Positions 53,387-61,487 of a stretch of DNA of 64,000 nt are shown here, piece after piece. Each line of letters starts with the position of its first letter. The first letter of the stretch is position 1. The position numbers and the translations under genes are program-made. Where the stretch lies: contig JAWKWH010000007.1 in NCBI GenBank assembly GCA_041397625.1, positions 7,526 to 71,525 of the forward strand, in the 5' to 3' direction. The notes beneath the pieces were generated by a model, which did not search any database, was not told the DNA's origin, and saw only the letters and a list, made by a program, of their open reading frames with translations. The DNA is from JAWKWH01 sp041397625. GTDB lineage: Bacteria; Pseudomonadota; Alphaproteobacteria; Rhizobiales; Rhizobiaceae.

Positions 53387-54307
53387 TTATTTCTCCGACA
53401 GGTCGACTGAAATAACTTCGACAACCTTGTCTCCGCTTAGTCCGGCTGTAACCGTAGAGGCGTTTTCAGTGACGGCTTTAATTAGGCCTTCAAAGTCCAC
53501 AGTCTTCCCGGCTACCTTTTTTGAAAACGCTGGCCGGACCACCTTATTTGTTCTTGGGTGGACTTCCCTCTTTTTGGGTCGTGCCGCATTGGCAAGGAGA
53601 TAATAGCCGGTGTGAGAACCGTTCTCGTACATATACTGATCTGCGAGCTGTGATTTTACCTTGTCGACCAAAACATCACCTGTCCACCCCTTGTCAGCCA
53701 GTTTTATTTCGACAGAAATCAAACCCAGCTCTGCTCTCCTAGCGTGTATCCTCAAGTCGGGCCGATTTTCCGTTGCTACTTCTTGTTCGCGAATAACTTC
53801 GTAATGCTCCTTTCCTATTTCTCGCATTCTCCCCGACAACCAGTTTCGCAGGTCGTCTTCTGTTGCTCCACCACGGCGGAATAAGTAGCTCTCATCATCG
53901 TCTGAATGATGAAGCTGTTCCAGAAGAGCGATGATGTGGCGCTTTACCAGTGCCCTGAACTCGTCAACTGTCGTGGGCGATTTCGTCAAAGTGTTCAGAA
54001 ATGCGATGCTTTCGTTGATCGATAGTGTCGGCCTTCTGGCCGAGCTGCGAACCATTTTGTCGCGTTGGAATAGAAAAGTGTCTCGGTGCTCTACCAGAAG
54101 TGGATCAGATGCTAATCTATCGAGTGCATCGAAAGCCTCTTTGGTGTTGAGACCAGTGAGGGTGTTGAGATACCAGCGTCTGCGGTCCGTTGCTTTATCT
54201 TCGATATCTGGCGAGTAAACATCCTCATGTCGAGGATCTCGAGAAGGCAGCCAAACCAAATAAGAGGCCCTCGTCATATGCTCTAGAACTGCTGGATTTA
54301 CAGCCAA
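53387..54307 (-). CDS. PD-(D/E)xK nuclease-like protein, probable C-terminal part of NACHT protein
   Basis: A 306-residue frame starting at TTG 54307. The N-terminal half is helical, and the C-terminal half has a restriction-endonuclease-like core: Pro183-Asp184 in ENRPDLRIHARRAELGL and Glu200-x-Lys202 in LISVEIKLADKGW, the metal-binding PD-(D/E)xK pattern, followed by KVKSQLADQYMYENG. It lies 25 bases after the NACHT gene on the same strand and the reading frame is open upstream into the NACHT 3' end, so it is probably the C-terminal nuclease of one long protein broken by a +1 shift (see finding). Possible role: effector nuclease of a defence NTPase. DNA or RNA target unknown. Confidence 0.75.
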   Translation of the reverse strand: MAVNPAVLEHMTRASYLVWLPSRDPRHEDVYSPDIEDKATDRRRWYLNTLTGLNTKEAFDALDRLASDPLLVEHRDTFLFQRDKMVRSSARRPTLSINESIAFLNTLTKSPTTVDEFRALVKRHIIALLEQLHHSDDDESYLFRRGGATEDDLRNWLSGRMREIGKEHYEVIREQEVATENRPDLRIHARRAELGLISVEIKLADKGWTGDVLVDKVKSQLADQYMYENGSHTGYYLLANAARPKKREVHPRTNKVVRPAFSKKVAGKTVDFEGLIKAVTENASTVTAGLSGDKVVEVISVDLSEK

Positions 54308-54332
54308 ATCGTGGCGCTCGGTTGCCAGTTCC

Positions 54333-57300
54333 TCAGCGCGAAAACGAGCGACGTTCCCGTCCCATAAATCTTATAAAAAGCGCCTTGTTGGAAGTTGACC
54401 AGGAGGTGCCGAACATACTCAGCCAAGCACCCCAAGCAGCATTGGCATCAACGATAAACAGTGCGTCGAGCCATGACCAAGCTTCACTGAAGCTGAAGCT
54501 AACAGCCGCAGCTTTAAAGCCTTGGACTAAATAATGGGAGGCAACTGACGCATCCACAGTGGGAGAACGGGCAATAATGTTCAGTGCGATGTCGAGGTCA
54601 TGCCTGTTGCTTGGCGCACCCATTGTCTGCAATGTTTGAAAAATTCCGTCTGCCAATAATTCGCGAATTTTGTCGTTCGAGTATGCAATCCGACTAAAAG
54701 CGTCCGATGAAAATTCACGGTCGTTTTCCTCTTGTAGTGAGGCCTCAACCATAGAAATTGCCACGCTTTTGAAGATGTCGCCGTTTTTTTCGGCAACCTC
54801 ATAGAACCAATCTGGGAAGTTGTTCAAGTTGCAAAAGGCATAGCTAAATGCATTGCCAAGTTCGATATCAGATAAACCGTCCATATCGTCATGCTGCTCA
54901 AGCGCAAGACCAGCCAGGCCAACCATTGCGCCGTAGGTGTTTCGTTCTGCGTAATTGATTGTGTTCTGACGCCAGTAGGTCCGGAAGCCTTGAGAAAACT
55001 TCCCAGCGATCCATTTGCCGTATTTTTTGCGAAGTTCAGCTACGGTTTCATGCCCTAGGTCATTTGGATGTTTGCGAACCGCCCAGACAAGGAGAGCCAC
55101 CTCTCGACCCTCAGATATAGCTCTGCTTTTTCGTATGAACAGAACTGTGTTCCTTACCCTCCAATAGAGGCCTGAAACACTGTCGCGAAAATCGAGCAGG
55201 CGTCTGCGAATATTGTAATAATGCACGTGTCGGAAACGGTAGTAGGTCCGCCTCGGGGGCGCGAATAAACTATAAGGTGCTCGTAACTCTTTGGTCCCGT
55301 ATTTGTGGATCGAAGCAGCAATAATCTTGCCAGCTTTACTCTTTTCTTCGGGATCATTCAGCGTTTCGCAAATGCGGCTTGCGATATAGGCCGCGACCTC
55401 TTTAGCTTTGGTCTCGTTTGCTAGTTCCAAACGATCGCAAAAAGCCTTAACGTCTTCAACCGTAAAGATACTGACATTTTGCTCATCTTTCTTGAATTCA
55501 AGTGGGTATATTGCATGGTAGGCGATTATATAGGTGCTTTTGTAATCTGCGTATCTTGGTAGCCTTCTCTCGACCATCAGAGTCTTCACGGCTGTCAAGG
55601 GAAGTAAGCATTCAGCTAACTCTTTGTATGCATGTTTGAAAAGTGAATAGTCGAGAATTCGGCTTCTCTGAAATAGGTATTCAAGAGCATCGATGATTAC
55701 GTCTTGTGGGCATGTCTGGGGAGCTCCATTCAAGACTCGTATGAGTAGCCTAGCCATAGCGGGGGACAAAGCGATAAACCGTGGGTTTACTGCTGGCATC
55801 CATTCGCTTTGTTTGTCTCTTGGGCCAGCAGCAAAACGCAGAAAAATTTGCAGCCAGTGAACACATTCCTGTTCTGGAACTTTCGAGGCGAATTCTTCAA
55901 AGTAGTGCGGCGTGATGGAAGAGTGGTTTCGCGCTTCGCGGCGTAGGCGAGCCACGAGCGCAATTGCGTCGATAATAGGAACACCCGCAGGATAAACATA
56001 AGATAGAGCCGCGCTCTGAAACATGTTCCATGAGGGAGCGCTGTCAGTGTCTTCATGTTCGGGTGGCGATGCAGACAATGCCGCTGCTAGAACGTCATTG
56101 GCAAAGGACGGTAAATTCAATTCTCTTAGTGCAAGGCATGCTTCCGCGCGAACCCGAAGCGCCTCATCATTATTGCAAGCAATTTCCGCGAGGTCTGGCT
56201 CCAATTCGGTCATTTTACCGAAGCGTACCATTTCCACGAGAAGTTCTCGCACCTCTGGCGATTTGGCTAGGCCAAGTTGTTCCTTAATTGCCGGCGCAAG
56301 ATCTGGCGTCGCAAACGTTTGGATGTCAGTTTGATGAATCCACTCTCCGCGGTATTTTCGGTCTTCATACAAACTTACTTGCGAAGCCAAAGCCTTAGAT
56401 TTTTCATCTGCGGTTAGAGCTGTTGGATCTCCGCTTTCGATTAGAAGCGCTGGGCGCAATTGCGTGACCAGCTTTCTGCCAATAGGGCTGAGAGTAGATA
56501 GCCAGCCAAGGACGTGCTCTGTCGATTGGGGTATCTCATTTGGCCCAAGTCCAGCCGCCAGTAGCGGGGCGACAATCTCAATTGAACCGGCATTTTTCGA
56601 TATGGCTCTGTCGAAATAGCAGGCGGCGAGGTAGTCCTCAATTTCCTTATGTGCAAAACGAACCCGACCCGAAATAGAAGGGTGGAATATACCATAAGAC
56701 AGCAATTGACGTATGTCGCGTTCGCTCCATTTATCGACATCGGTCGCTAGTACCGACTCGGCAAATATCGCGTCCTGTATGCCAGTCTCGGATGTGAAAT
56801 CACGGACACCGGAAAGCACGGCTGCCGCTGCGAGTTTTTCGCAGGCATAGCGCGCTTGAAAACGGTCAAGGTTGGATCGCCGTTCTTGGCCGTGTTCTCC
56901 TCTCAGACGGGAGTTTGCAATATCTTCGTAAATTCTTCTTCGAGAGGTGAATGCTGACGCTGGTTCTCTGCCTGAAGCAATTTCCTCGGACCATACGTCA
57001 AGGAGTAAGTGTACATCCAAAGGCTGAGTCGCCAGATTTGCCACTTTCGCCTTGTCGATTGCGGTGAGAAATGGTGAAGGTTCAACATGTCGACTGACTG
57101 CAAGTGCGGTAATGTCTTCGGTATCAAGTGAACCCAGTCTGAAAATCTTCACCTTTGGCCTGGGATGCCCCGCGCTGTCTTTTGGACTTGCACGTAGGCC
57201 CTTCATCGCCGTTTGAATTGTAGCTGTGTCAGACTCCCCCTGCCATTCTGTGGGGCGTGTTGTCATAACGATTTTTAAGCTTTTGCCCTCTTTGCCAACA

Positions 57301-57743
57301 GACGCCGATAGTTGGACTAAAGCATCGGCCAAGGCACTCGAGTTTCTCGCATCGGGTAGTCGTGCTTCGTCCAGAGCATCCAAAAATGCAAAGGCGCTCC
57401 CGCCCTTATTCTTCCAGTTAGTAAATGAAACTGGCGCATTTTCGTCTTGGGGAGAGAAAGAAGCCTCCACTGGGTTTCTGCAGAGCGCTTCTAGTCGCAG
57501 GACGAAGGCGCTATGGCCCTGCGATCGCACCGCCTTTGCTCGTTCGACCACTTCACGTGTTTTCCCCGAACCGGCAGAGCCAATAATTACTGCACAGTCC
57601 AGCTCTTCCAGTTCTTTCCAGGACGCTCCCGCTCTTTCGTCCCTTCGGCTGAGAAGCATGGCTGCATCAGGCTCGTCCTCAGGGTCATGTCCGCTTATGT
57701 CAATGAACCGGCGAGTTAGCTGTACATATGGATAGTCGACCAA
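54333..57743 (-). CDS. NACHT-type STAND NTPase with long helical C-terminus
   Basis: A 1136-residue protein of lower GC than the surrounding chromosome. Walker A is GSAGSGKT (55-62), Walker B AFLDALDE (119-126, with Asp122/Asp125), sensor-like TTRPTEW (161-167), a GxP-like TQPLDVHLLLDVW and the winged-helix FAHKEIEDYLAACYF, all in the NACHT order. The remaining ~700 residues are helical repeats of the sensor kind. There is no N-terminal effector. The start TTG 57743 has GGAG seven bases upstream, inside a hairpin. It is the third gene of an XRE-led operon and precedes a nuclease gene. Likely role: phage or foreign-molecule sensing, as known for NACHT proteins; specificity unknown. Confidence 0.88.
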   Translation of the reverse strand: MVDYPYVQLTRRFIDISGHDPEDEPDAAMLLSRRDERAGASWKELEELDCAVIIGSAGSGKTREVVERAKAVRSQGHSAFVLRLEALCRNPVEASFSPQDENAPVSFTNWKNKGGSAFAFLDALDEARLPDARNSSALADALVQLSASVGKEGKSLKIVMTTRPTEWQGESDTATIQTAMKGLRASPKDSAGHPRPKVKIFRLGSLDTEDITALAVSRHVEPSPFLTAIDKAKVANLATQPLDVHLLLDVWSEEIASGREPASAFTSRRRIYEDIANSRLRGEHGQERRSNLDRFQARYACEKLAAAAVLSGVRDFTSETGIQDAIFAESVLATDVDKWSERDIRQLLSYGIFHPSISGRVRFAHKEIEDYLAACYFDRAISKNAGSIEIVAPLLAAGLGPNEIPQSTEHVLGWLSTLSPIGRKLVTQLRPALLIESGDPTALTADEKSKALASQVSLYEDRKYRGEWIHQTDIQTFATPDLAPAIKEQLGLAKSPEVRELLVEMVRFGKMTELEPDLAEIACNNDEALRVRAEACLALRELNLPSFANDVLAAALSASPPEHEDTDSAPSWNMFQSAALSYVYPAGVPIIDAIALVARLRREARNHSSITPHYFEEFASKVPEQECVHWLQIFLRFAAGPRDKQSEWMPAVNPRFIALSPAMARLLIRVLNGAPQTCPQDVIIDALEYLFQRSRILDYSLFKHAYKELAECLLPLTAVKTLMVERRLPRYADYKSTYIIAYHAIYPLEFKKDEQNVSIFTVEDVKAFCDRLELANETKAKEVAAYIASRICETLNDPEEKSKAGKIIAASIHKYGTKELRAPYSLFAPPRRTYYRFRHVHYYNIRRRLLDFRDSVSGLYWRVRNTVLFIRKSRAISEGREVALLVWAVRKHPNDLGHETVAELRKKYGKWIAGKFSQGFRTYWRQNTINYAERNTYGAMVGLAGLALEQHDDMDGLSDIELGNAFSYAFCNLNNFPDWFYEVAEKNGDIFKSVAISMVEASLQEENDREFSSDAFSRIAYSNDKIRELLADGIFQTLQTMGAPSNRHDLDIALNIIARSPTVDASVASHYLVQGFKAAAVSFSFSEAWSWLDALFIVDANAAWGAWLSMFGTSWSTSNKALFIRFMGRERRSFSR

Positions 57744-57747
57744 AATA

Positions 57748-57779
57748 AAGCTCCGGCTTTTAGAACAAAGTCGGAGCTT
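57748..57779 (-). promoter_or_regulatory. Hairpin masking the NACHT ribosome binding site
   Basis: In the minus-strand mRNA AAGCUCCG (57779-57772) pairs with CGGAGCUU (57755-57748) around a 16-base loop. The 3' arm contains the GGAG (57754-57751) that lies seven bases before the TTG start, so pairing would hide the binding site. Confidence 0.7.
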
Positions 57780-57827
57780 AGATTGGAGAATGAATATTGA
57801 GAATGGTTGGGAAAAGCTCTCAACAGT

Positions 57828-58028
57828 TTAGGGCTTAAGCAGAACTCTCGCCTCCGTTTCCCCAGCCGATCCCTTGACCCAGCTCCACGGGGCGCGAGGC
57901 TTGTGCATCTTCGCCAGTTCGGGATGCTTCTTTGGGTCGCGGGCTGCCGAGCGAAGCCGTTCGCGGGCTTCGCGCGGATCGAGCTTCAATTCGGTGCAAA
58001 GCTGCTTGAGGGTGATGATGTCGGTCAT
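57828..58028 (-). CDS. 66-residue protein between XRE regulator and NACHT gene
   Basis: A 66-residue, basic, mostly helical protein (TDIITLKQLCTELKLDPREA...RLRSAARDPKKHPELAKMHK) with a strong AAAGGAG before its ATG. The first half resembles a short helix-turn-helix; no family was recognised. It lies 75 bases after the XRE gene and 84 bases before the NACHT start on the same strand, so it is probably part of that operon. Possible roles: DNA-binding co-regulator or small partner of the NTPase. Confidence 0.7.
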   Translation of the reverse strand: MTDIITLKQLCTELKLDPREARERLRSAARDPKKHPELAKMHKPRAPWSWVKGSAGETEARVLLKP

Positions 58029-58103
58029 TGATCGTCTCCTTTGGTTTCAAGACGATCTATCCAATAAGATGACCAAAGCGGCCTTGTCAGGGAAAACCCT
58101 GGA

Positions 58104-58436
58104 TCACTGGCGACGCATAGCTATGACGGCCTCGGCCTGCGCAACCGCAGCTTTGAGATCGTCGTCGGTCATCACGGCAACGACGGCGTGTAGTCGATCC
58201 ACCAATATGCCTCTTGGATCGCTCGCTTGCTCGCCAGTTTCTGCACTCAAAAGCTCGTTTGGCGACGACTGCAAAACCTCGGCAATTTTCAGCAACATGG
58301 CCAAGTCGGGTTCATTACGGCCACTGACATAATGCGCATACCTGCGTTCGCTCAGTCCAACCCTTCGGGCGACTTCAGCATTTGATAGCTCAAGTTCTTG
58401 AGCGCGGCGTTTCAGGTTGTTTGCGAATATGTCCAT
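58104..58436 (-). CDS. XRE-family HTH regulator
   Basis: A 110-residue regulator with an HTH_3 domain (NNLKRRAQELELSNAEVARR, VGLSERRYAHYVSGRNEPD) in the first 60 residues and a short C-terminal helical region. ATG 58436 (MDIFANN) is taken as start; a TTG at 58445 would place three extra residues inside the operator. The perfect palindrome GGAACA-AAA-TGTTCC touches its start, so it likely represses itself and the NACHT operon that follows. Confidence 0.9.
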   Translation of the reverse strand: MDIFANNLKRRAQELELSNAEVARRVGLSERRYAHYVSGRNEPDLAMLLKIAEVLQSSPNELLSAETGEQASDPRGILVDRLHAVVAVMTDDDLKAAVAQAEAVIAMRRQ

Positions 58437-58438
58437 GC

Positions 58439-58502
58439 GGAACAAAATGTTCCTGACGACCTGACCGCGTCCATGTAGGATATGTTCTGTATGTTCCGAA
58501 CA
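58439..58502. promoter_or_regulatory. Palindromic XRE operators between divergent genes
   Basis: GGAACA-AAA-TGTTCC (58439-58453) and TGTTC-C-GAACA (58492-58502) are perfect palindromes built from the same half-site, with one further TGTTC at 58483-58487. They fill the region between the XRE gene and the divergent membrane protein, so both promoters would be controlled. Confidence 0.7.
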
Positions 58503-58519
58503 ATTCCTGTGGTTACTCG

Positions 58520-58819
58520 ATGCAAGCTGTTCTCGACTTCATTCGTACTCACCCTGAAGCACTGGCGCTGGTTCTGATCATCGGCGGAGTCGCCATCTGG
58601 CACGTTTGGGAATTTCGCCTAAAGCCCCTCGCGATCCCGAAGGCTGAGATCAATGCAATTGTTGATGAGCTGATCACCAAGTACGGCCCACGCGCCGAAG
58701 AGATGGCGTACATTGAGGAAGATCGGGCATGGCGGTACTCAAACACCTACGAGCAGGGAAAGTGGCGCCGGGTTCGACGTGAGCTTTGGCAACGGTATCA
58801 AGTAGGCGAGTGGGAATAG
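58520..58819 (+). CDS. Single-TM protein divergent from XRE regulator
   Basis: A 99-residue protein with one TM helix (ALALVLIIGGVAIWHVW, about residues 14-30) and a charged cytoplasmic domain (AEINAIVDELITKYGPRAEE, AYIEEDRAWRYSNTYEQGKW, RRVRRELWQRY). It shares the operator region of the XRE gene. A role as membrane effector or anchor in the defence locus is possible, but no family was recognised. Ribosome binding site is weak. Confidence 0.65.
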   Translation: MQAVLDFIRTHPEALALVLIIGGVAIWHVWEFRLKPLAIPKAEINAIVDELITKYGPRAEEMAYIEEDRAWRYSNTYEQGKWRRVRRELWQRYQVGEWE

Positions 58820-59109
58820 GACCTGCAACTAACCGGCACTCTACACAGACATACGCGCACGCGGCAGCGTTACAATGAGCCAGCAGTGTTGTTTGCGTCA
58901 TTTCCTGAGGTGACTACCGACGAACGCTCAAACTCGCGTACTGGCTCGCTGATGTGCGAATATCATGCCCTAAGGCATCCCACACGACACCCACGGAACA
59001 CCCGCATTGCAAAGGTTGGATCGGAGCAATTGCCTTCCTTGATCAATTCGTCATCCAGTGGCGCAAGGCATGCTGATATAGAATTCGATTGTCGCTCTGA
59101 TCCTGACTT
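58820..59109. other. Intergenic region, nothing recognised
   Basis: About 290 bases between the membrane protein and the HNH-type gene, AT-richer than the core chromosome, without a credible gene or structure. Confidence 0.4.
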
Positions 59110-59916
59110 TCATTCAAGGAGACCGAGGCGCCTAAGCTGGTCTTCGGATATTGGAGTTTCGATGGCGGCCTTGGCGCTGTCGGCACACCAACGAATAAAT
59201 TTGGGGTGGCGCAAGCGCATTTCCCAAATTTCAGGAAGTGTAAGCACAAAGTAGAAGATGAATTGCATGGCGCCAACCGTAGATGTTGAATAAAGCCGGG
59301 CCGGTAACAGCTTCGGCGCCTTGGTAATTACGACCAAACCACCATGTGCCGCATATGGACCACGCTCCCCAAGGCGGGAAGCCATATCTGCATAGCTCAC
59401 ATCGGCACGCGTTCCGAGCCAGATACAATTCCGGTTCGTTTTCTTTGCGACAAAACGGGAAAGATGGGTGGGGATCGGAGCACTGATATCGGCCAGATGG
59501 CAACCGAGGAGCTTTGCAAAATAGCGAAAGAGACTTGTGTATTCGTCAGTTCCCTTCAGGCAGTCAATATGGGTGTAAGCCGTTGCGATTGCGGCCTCTT
59601 CGTCGTCAGCCACCTCGACGACCTGCACGAACTTGTCATATGCTCGATCAGAAGCCTGGGTGACCGTCGAATTGCAACGCTGACAAATAGTGCTTTTAAA
59701 CTTCAGGTGTTTAGAGCCGAGTCCCTGCGCATGGCTACCAGTAAAGTTGCCGGCGTCTTCATGACCCACATAGAGCGCCTGATCACCGTAGTGCCGTCGA
59801 AGGTCCGACGCTTTGAATTTGTGTTCACGAGAAGGGTTCTCCATTGATCCACAAATCCAACACTGATCTGCGCCATATCGGCGAACAAAAATACCTTTGT
59901 TCCGACGCGTCACCAC
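59110..59916 (-). CDS. HNH-endonuclease-like zinc protein
   Basis: A 268-residue protein whose first 90 residues look like an HNH nuclease with a treble-clef zinc site: Cys19/Cys22 (QCWICG), Glu31-His32 (SREHKF) and Cys78/Cys81-Asn82 (TICQRCNST). The rest has no recognised domain; a hydrophobic stretch near residues 218-232 (GAMQFIFYFVLTLPEI) may be buried or membrane-bound. It sits in the defence-rich island and may cut DNA, but no partner gene is adjacent. Confidence 0.75.
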   Translation of the reverse strand: MVTRRNKGIFVRRYGADQCWICGSMENPSREHKFKASDLRRHYGDQALYVGHEDAGNFTGSHAQGLGSKHLKFKSTICQRCNSTVTQASDRAYDKFVQVVEVADDEEAAIATAYTHIDCLKGTDEYTSLFRYFAKLLGCHLADISAPIPTHLSRFVAKKTNRNCIWLGTRADVSYADMASRLGERGPYAAHGGLVVITKAPKLLPARLYSTSTVGAMQFIFYFVLTLPEIWEMRLRHPKFIRWCADSAKAAIETPISEDQLRRLGLLE

Positions 59917-60239
59917 TAGCTCCTAGTTTCTATCAAATCACGAGTAAGTACATAGTTATATCTCGAAGCAATTCCAAAGATCGGAAAGCGACCGACGTCC
60001 AGTGATCGTAGTGCTTTTAGCTGGTGCATTCTTGATGGCGATGCGTGCAGTCGTAGACAAGCGGGTATATTGATCGCCGAGACACTGACTCAGTTATTAA
60101 CGCCCCGTGCATCCTAAATACTACGGTTTGCCACCCAATTGTCACCCAGAATAGGTAGCCACAGGTAACGGTGAAATTGGACGTGTTGATTGGATTGGGC
60201 AATTGGCGCTGAACGTGCGTCCGACACTTTGATCATTAG
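59917..60239. other. Intergenic region, nothing recognised
   Basis: 323 bases of lower GC between two minus-strand nuclease-like genes. No credible gene, tRNA or strong hairpin was seen. It should carry the promoter of the HNH-like gene. Confidence 0.4.
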
Positions 60240-60776
60240 TCAGCGTGTCGGTCTGTCACTGATTTCTGGCTCTCGGGGGAGTACCGTACAGGCCGGGTGG
60301 GCGAATTGCGCGCCAGCGACAACGGCGAGCTGCAAGGTACGCAGCAGAGGGAAGCTTTCGGGCACGGCTGCGCGCGCATTGTTTTTGGGAACACTGCAGG
60401 CGATCTCTGCCACAAGCTCAGAAGAGGTCACTAACCGACCACCTCCTATGGATCGATGCATTTCCACCGCGCTCACGAAACCGAGCAACACTATTTGATC
60501 CAGCTCGCCCGGCACCCCGATACCGTTGAAGTGGCTAGCCGCGTATTCGCGGCCGATCGCGAGCTTCCGCGCGAAACGCTTTTCACGATTTTCCCACGTT
60601 AACGCATCCATCGAACATTCGACATGCACGAAGTGCTTTGTTTCAGGGTGGTAACCGATCACGTCGAGTTCGCCTTCATAACCACCGAGCGCGCGTTTCC
60701 CTACCTTGATAGCTGTACGCGTGAAGTAGCCGTTGTAGTTCAGCCACTCGGTGGTCAATTCCTCAAGATGGTTCAA
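60240..60776 (-). CDS. Restriction-endonuclease-like protein
   Basis: A 178-residue protein with the fold pattern of a PD-(D/E)xK nuclease: GGYEGELDVIGYHP (Glu36/Asp38) and HFVHVECSMDALTW, where Glu53-Cys-Ser replaces the usual E-x-K. The loss of Lys suggests changed or lost catalysis unless another Lys serves; related sequences with ECS exist, so this is probably family-specific. It may be a DNA-binding or decayed defence component. Confidence 0.65.
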   Translation of the reverse strand: MNHLEELTTEWLNYNGYFTRTAIKVGKRALGGYEGELDVIGYHPETKHFVHVECSMDALTWENREKRFARKLAIGREYAASHFNGIGVPGELDQIVLLGFVSAVEMHRSIGGGRLVTSSELVAEIACSVPKNNARAAVPESFPLLRTLQLAVVAGAQFAHPACTVLPREPEISDRPTR

Positions 60777-60941
60777 AGCACACCCACCTATCTAACTTTG
60801 GCCAAATCCTAGAACAGGTTTGAATAAACGCCAAGAAACTCCCAGGTTTTCGGCGGCGCAAAACTCAAGCTGGATGGCAGCAACCACAGGGGGATGGGGG
60901 AGGGCGTTTTTTGTTCGCGACATGTCTAGAGCGGCGTGCAT

Positions 60942-61487
60942 TCAGACATATCCTGCGGCTTGGAAGTAGTTTCGACATTCGTCGGGCGAGTAGAGGTTGC
61001 AGATGTCTCCGATGGCTTTCCACAGGCCGTCAATGGTTCGGATTGCACGGGCTCGCAGATGGGACTTCAGCTTTGAGAATGCCATCTCGATGGGATTGAG
61101 ATCGGGGCTGTAGGCGGGCAGGAAGAGCATCCATGCGCCGCGTGCCTTGATGGCGGCCTCGGCTTTGACGCTTTTGTGGGAGGAGAGGTTGTCGAGGATG
61201 ACCACGTCACCCTTCGACAGGGTTGGCGCCAGTTGGGTCTCGACATAGACCTCGAAGATGCGCCGGTTCATCGGCCGATCGACGACAAAGGGTGCCGTCA
61301 GACTGTCGCATCTCAGTCCGGCGATGAACGTCTGCGTCTTCCAATGGCCGAATGGCGCCTTTGAGCGCAGCCGCTGACCTTTTGGGCAGCGCCCGCGCAG
61401 GCGGGTCATCTTCGTGGTCGTGCCGGTTTCGTCAAGGAACACCAGGCGGTGCGGTTCAAGCCGCATCCTCGGCTGGCGTTTTGCCAC
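60942..61487 (-). CDS. IS630 transposase, DDE part (orfB)
   Basis: A 181-residue frame with the catalytic triad of an IS630 DDE transposase: Asp in LVFLDETGTTTK, Asp in VVILDNLSSHKS and Glu in SPDLNPIEMAFSKLKSHL. It has no separate binding site and is expected to be made as a fusion with orfA by frameshifting at the A8 run (T8 at 61544-61551 on the plus strand). Confidence 0.9.
   Translation of the reverse strand: MAKRQPRMRLEPHRLVFLDETGTTTKMTRLRGRCPKGQRLRSKAPFGHWKTQTFIAGLRCDSLTAPFVVDRPMNRRIFEVYVETQLAPTLSKGDVVILDNLSSHKSVKAEAAIKARGAWMLFLPAYSPDLNPIEMAFSKLKSHLRARAIRTIDGLWKAIGDICNLYSPDECRNYFQAAGYV

Noticed and set aside
58412..58603. 63-residue minus-strand frame over the XRE operator region
   Set aside because: It overlaps the operators and the divergent gene, has no binding site, and its translation is low-complexity without a fold.
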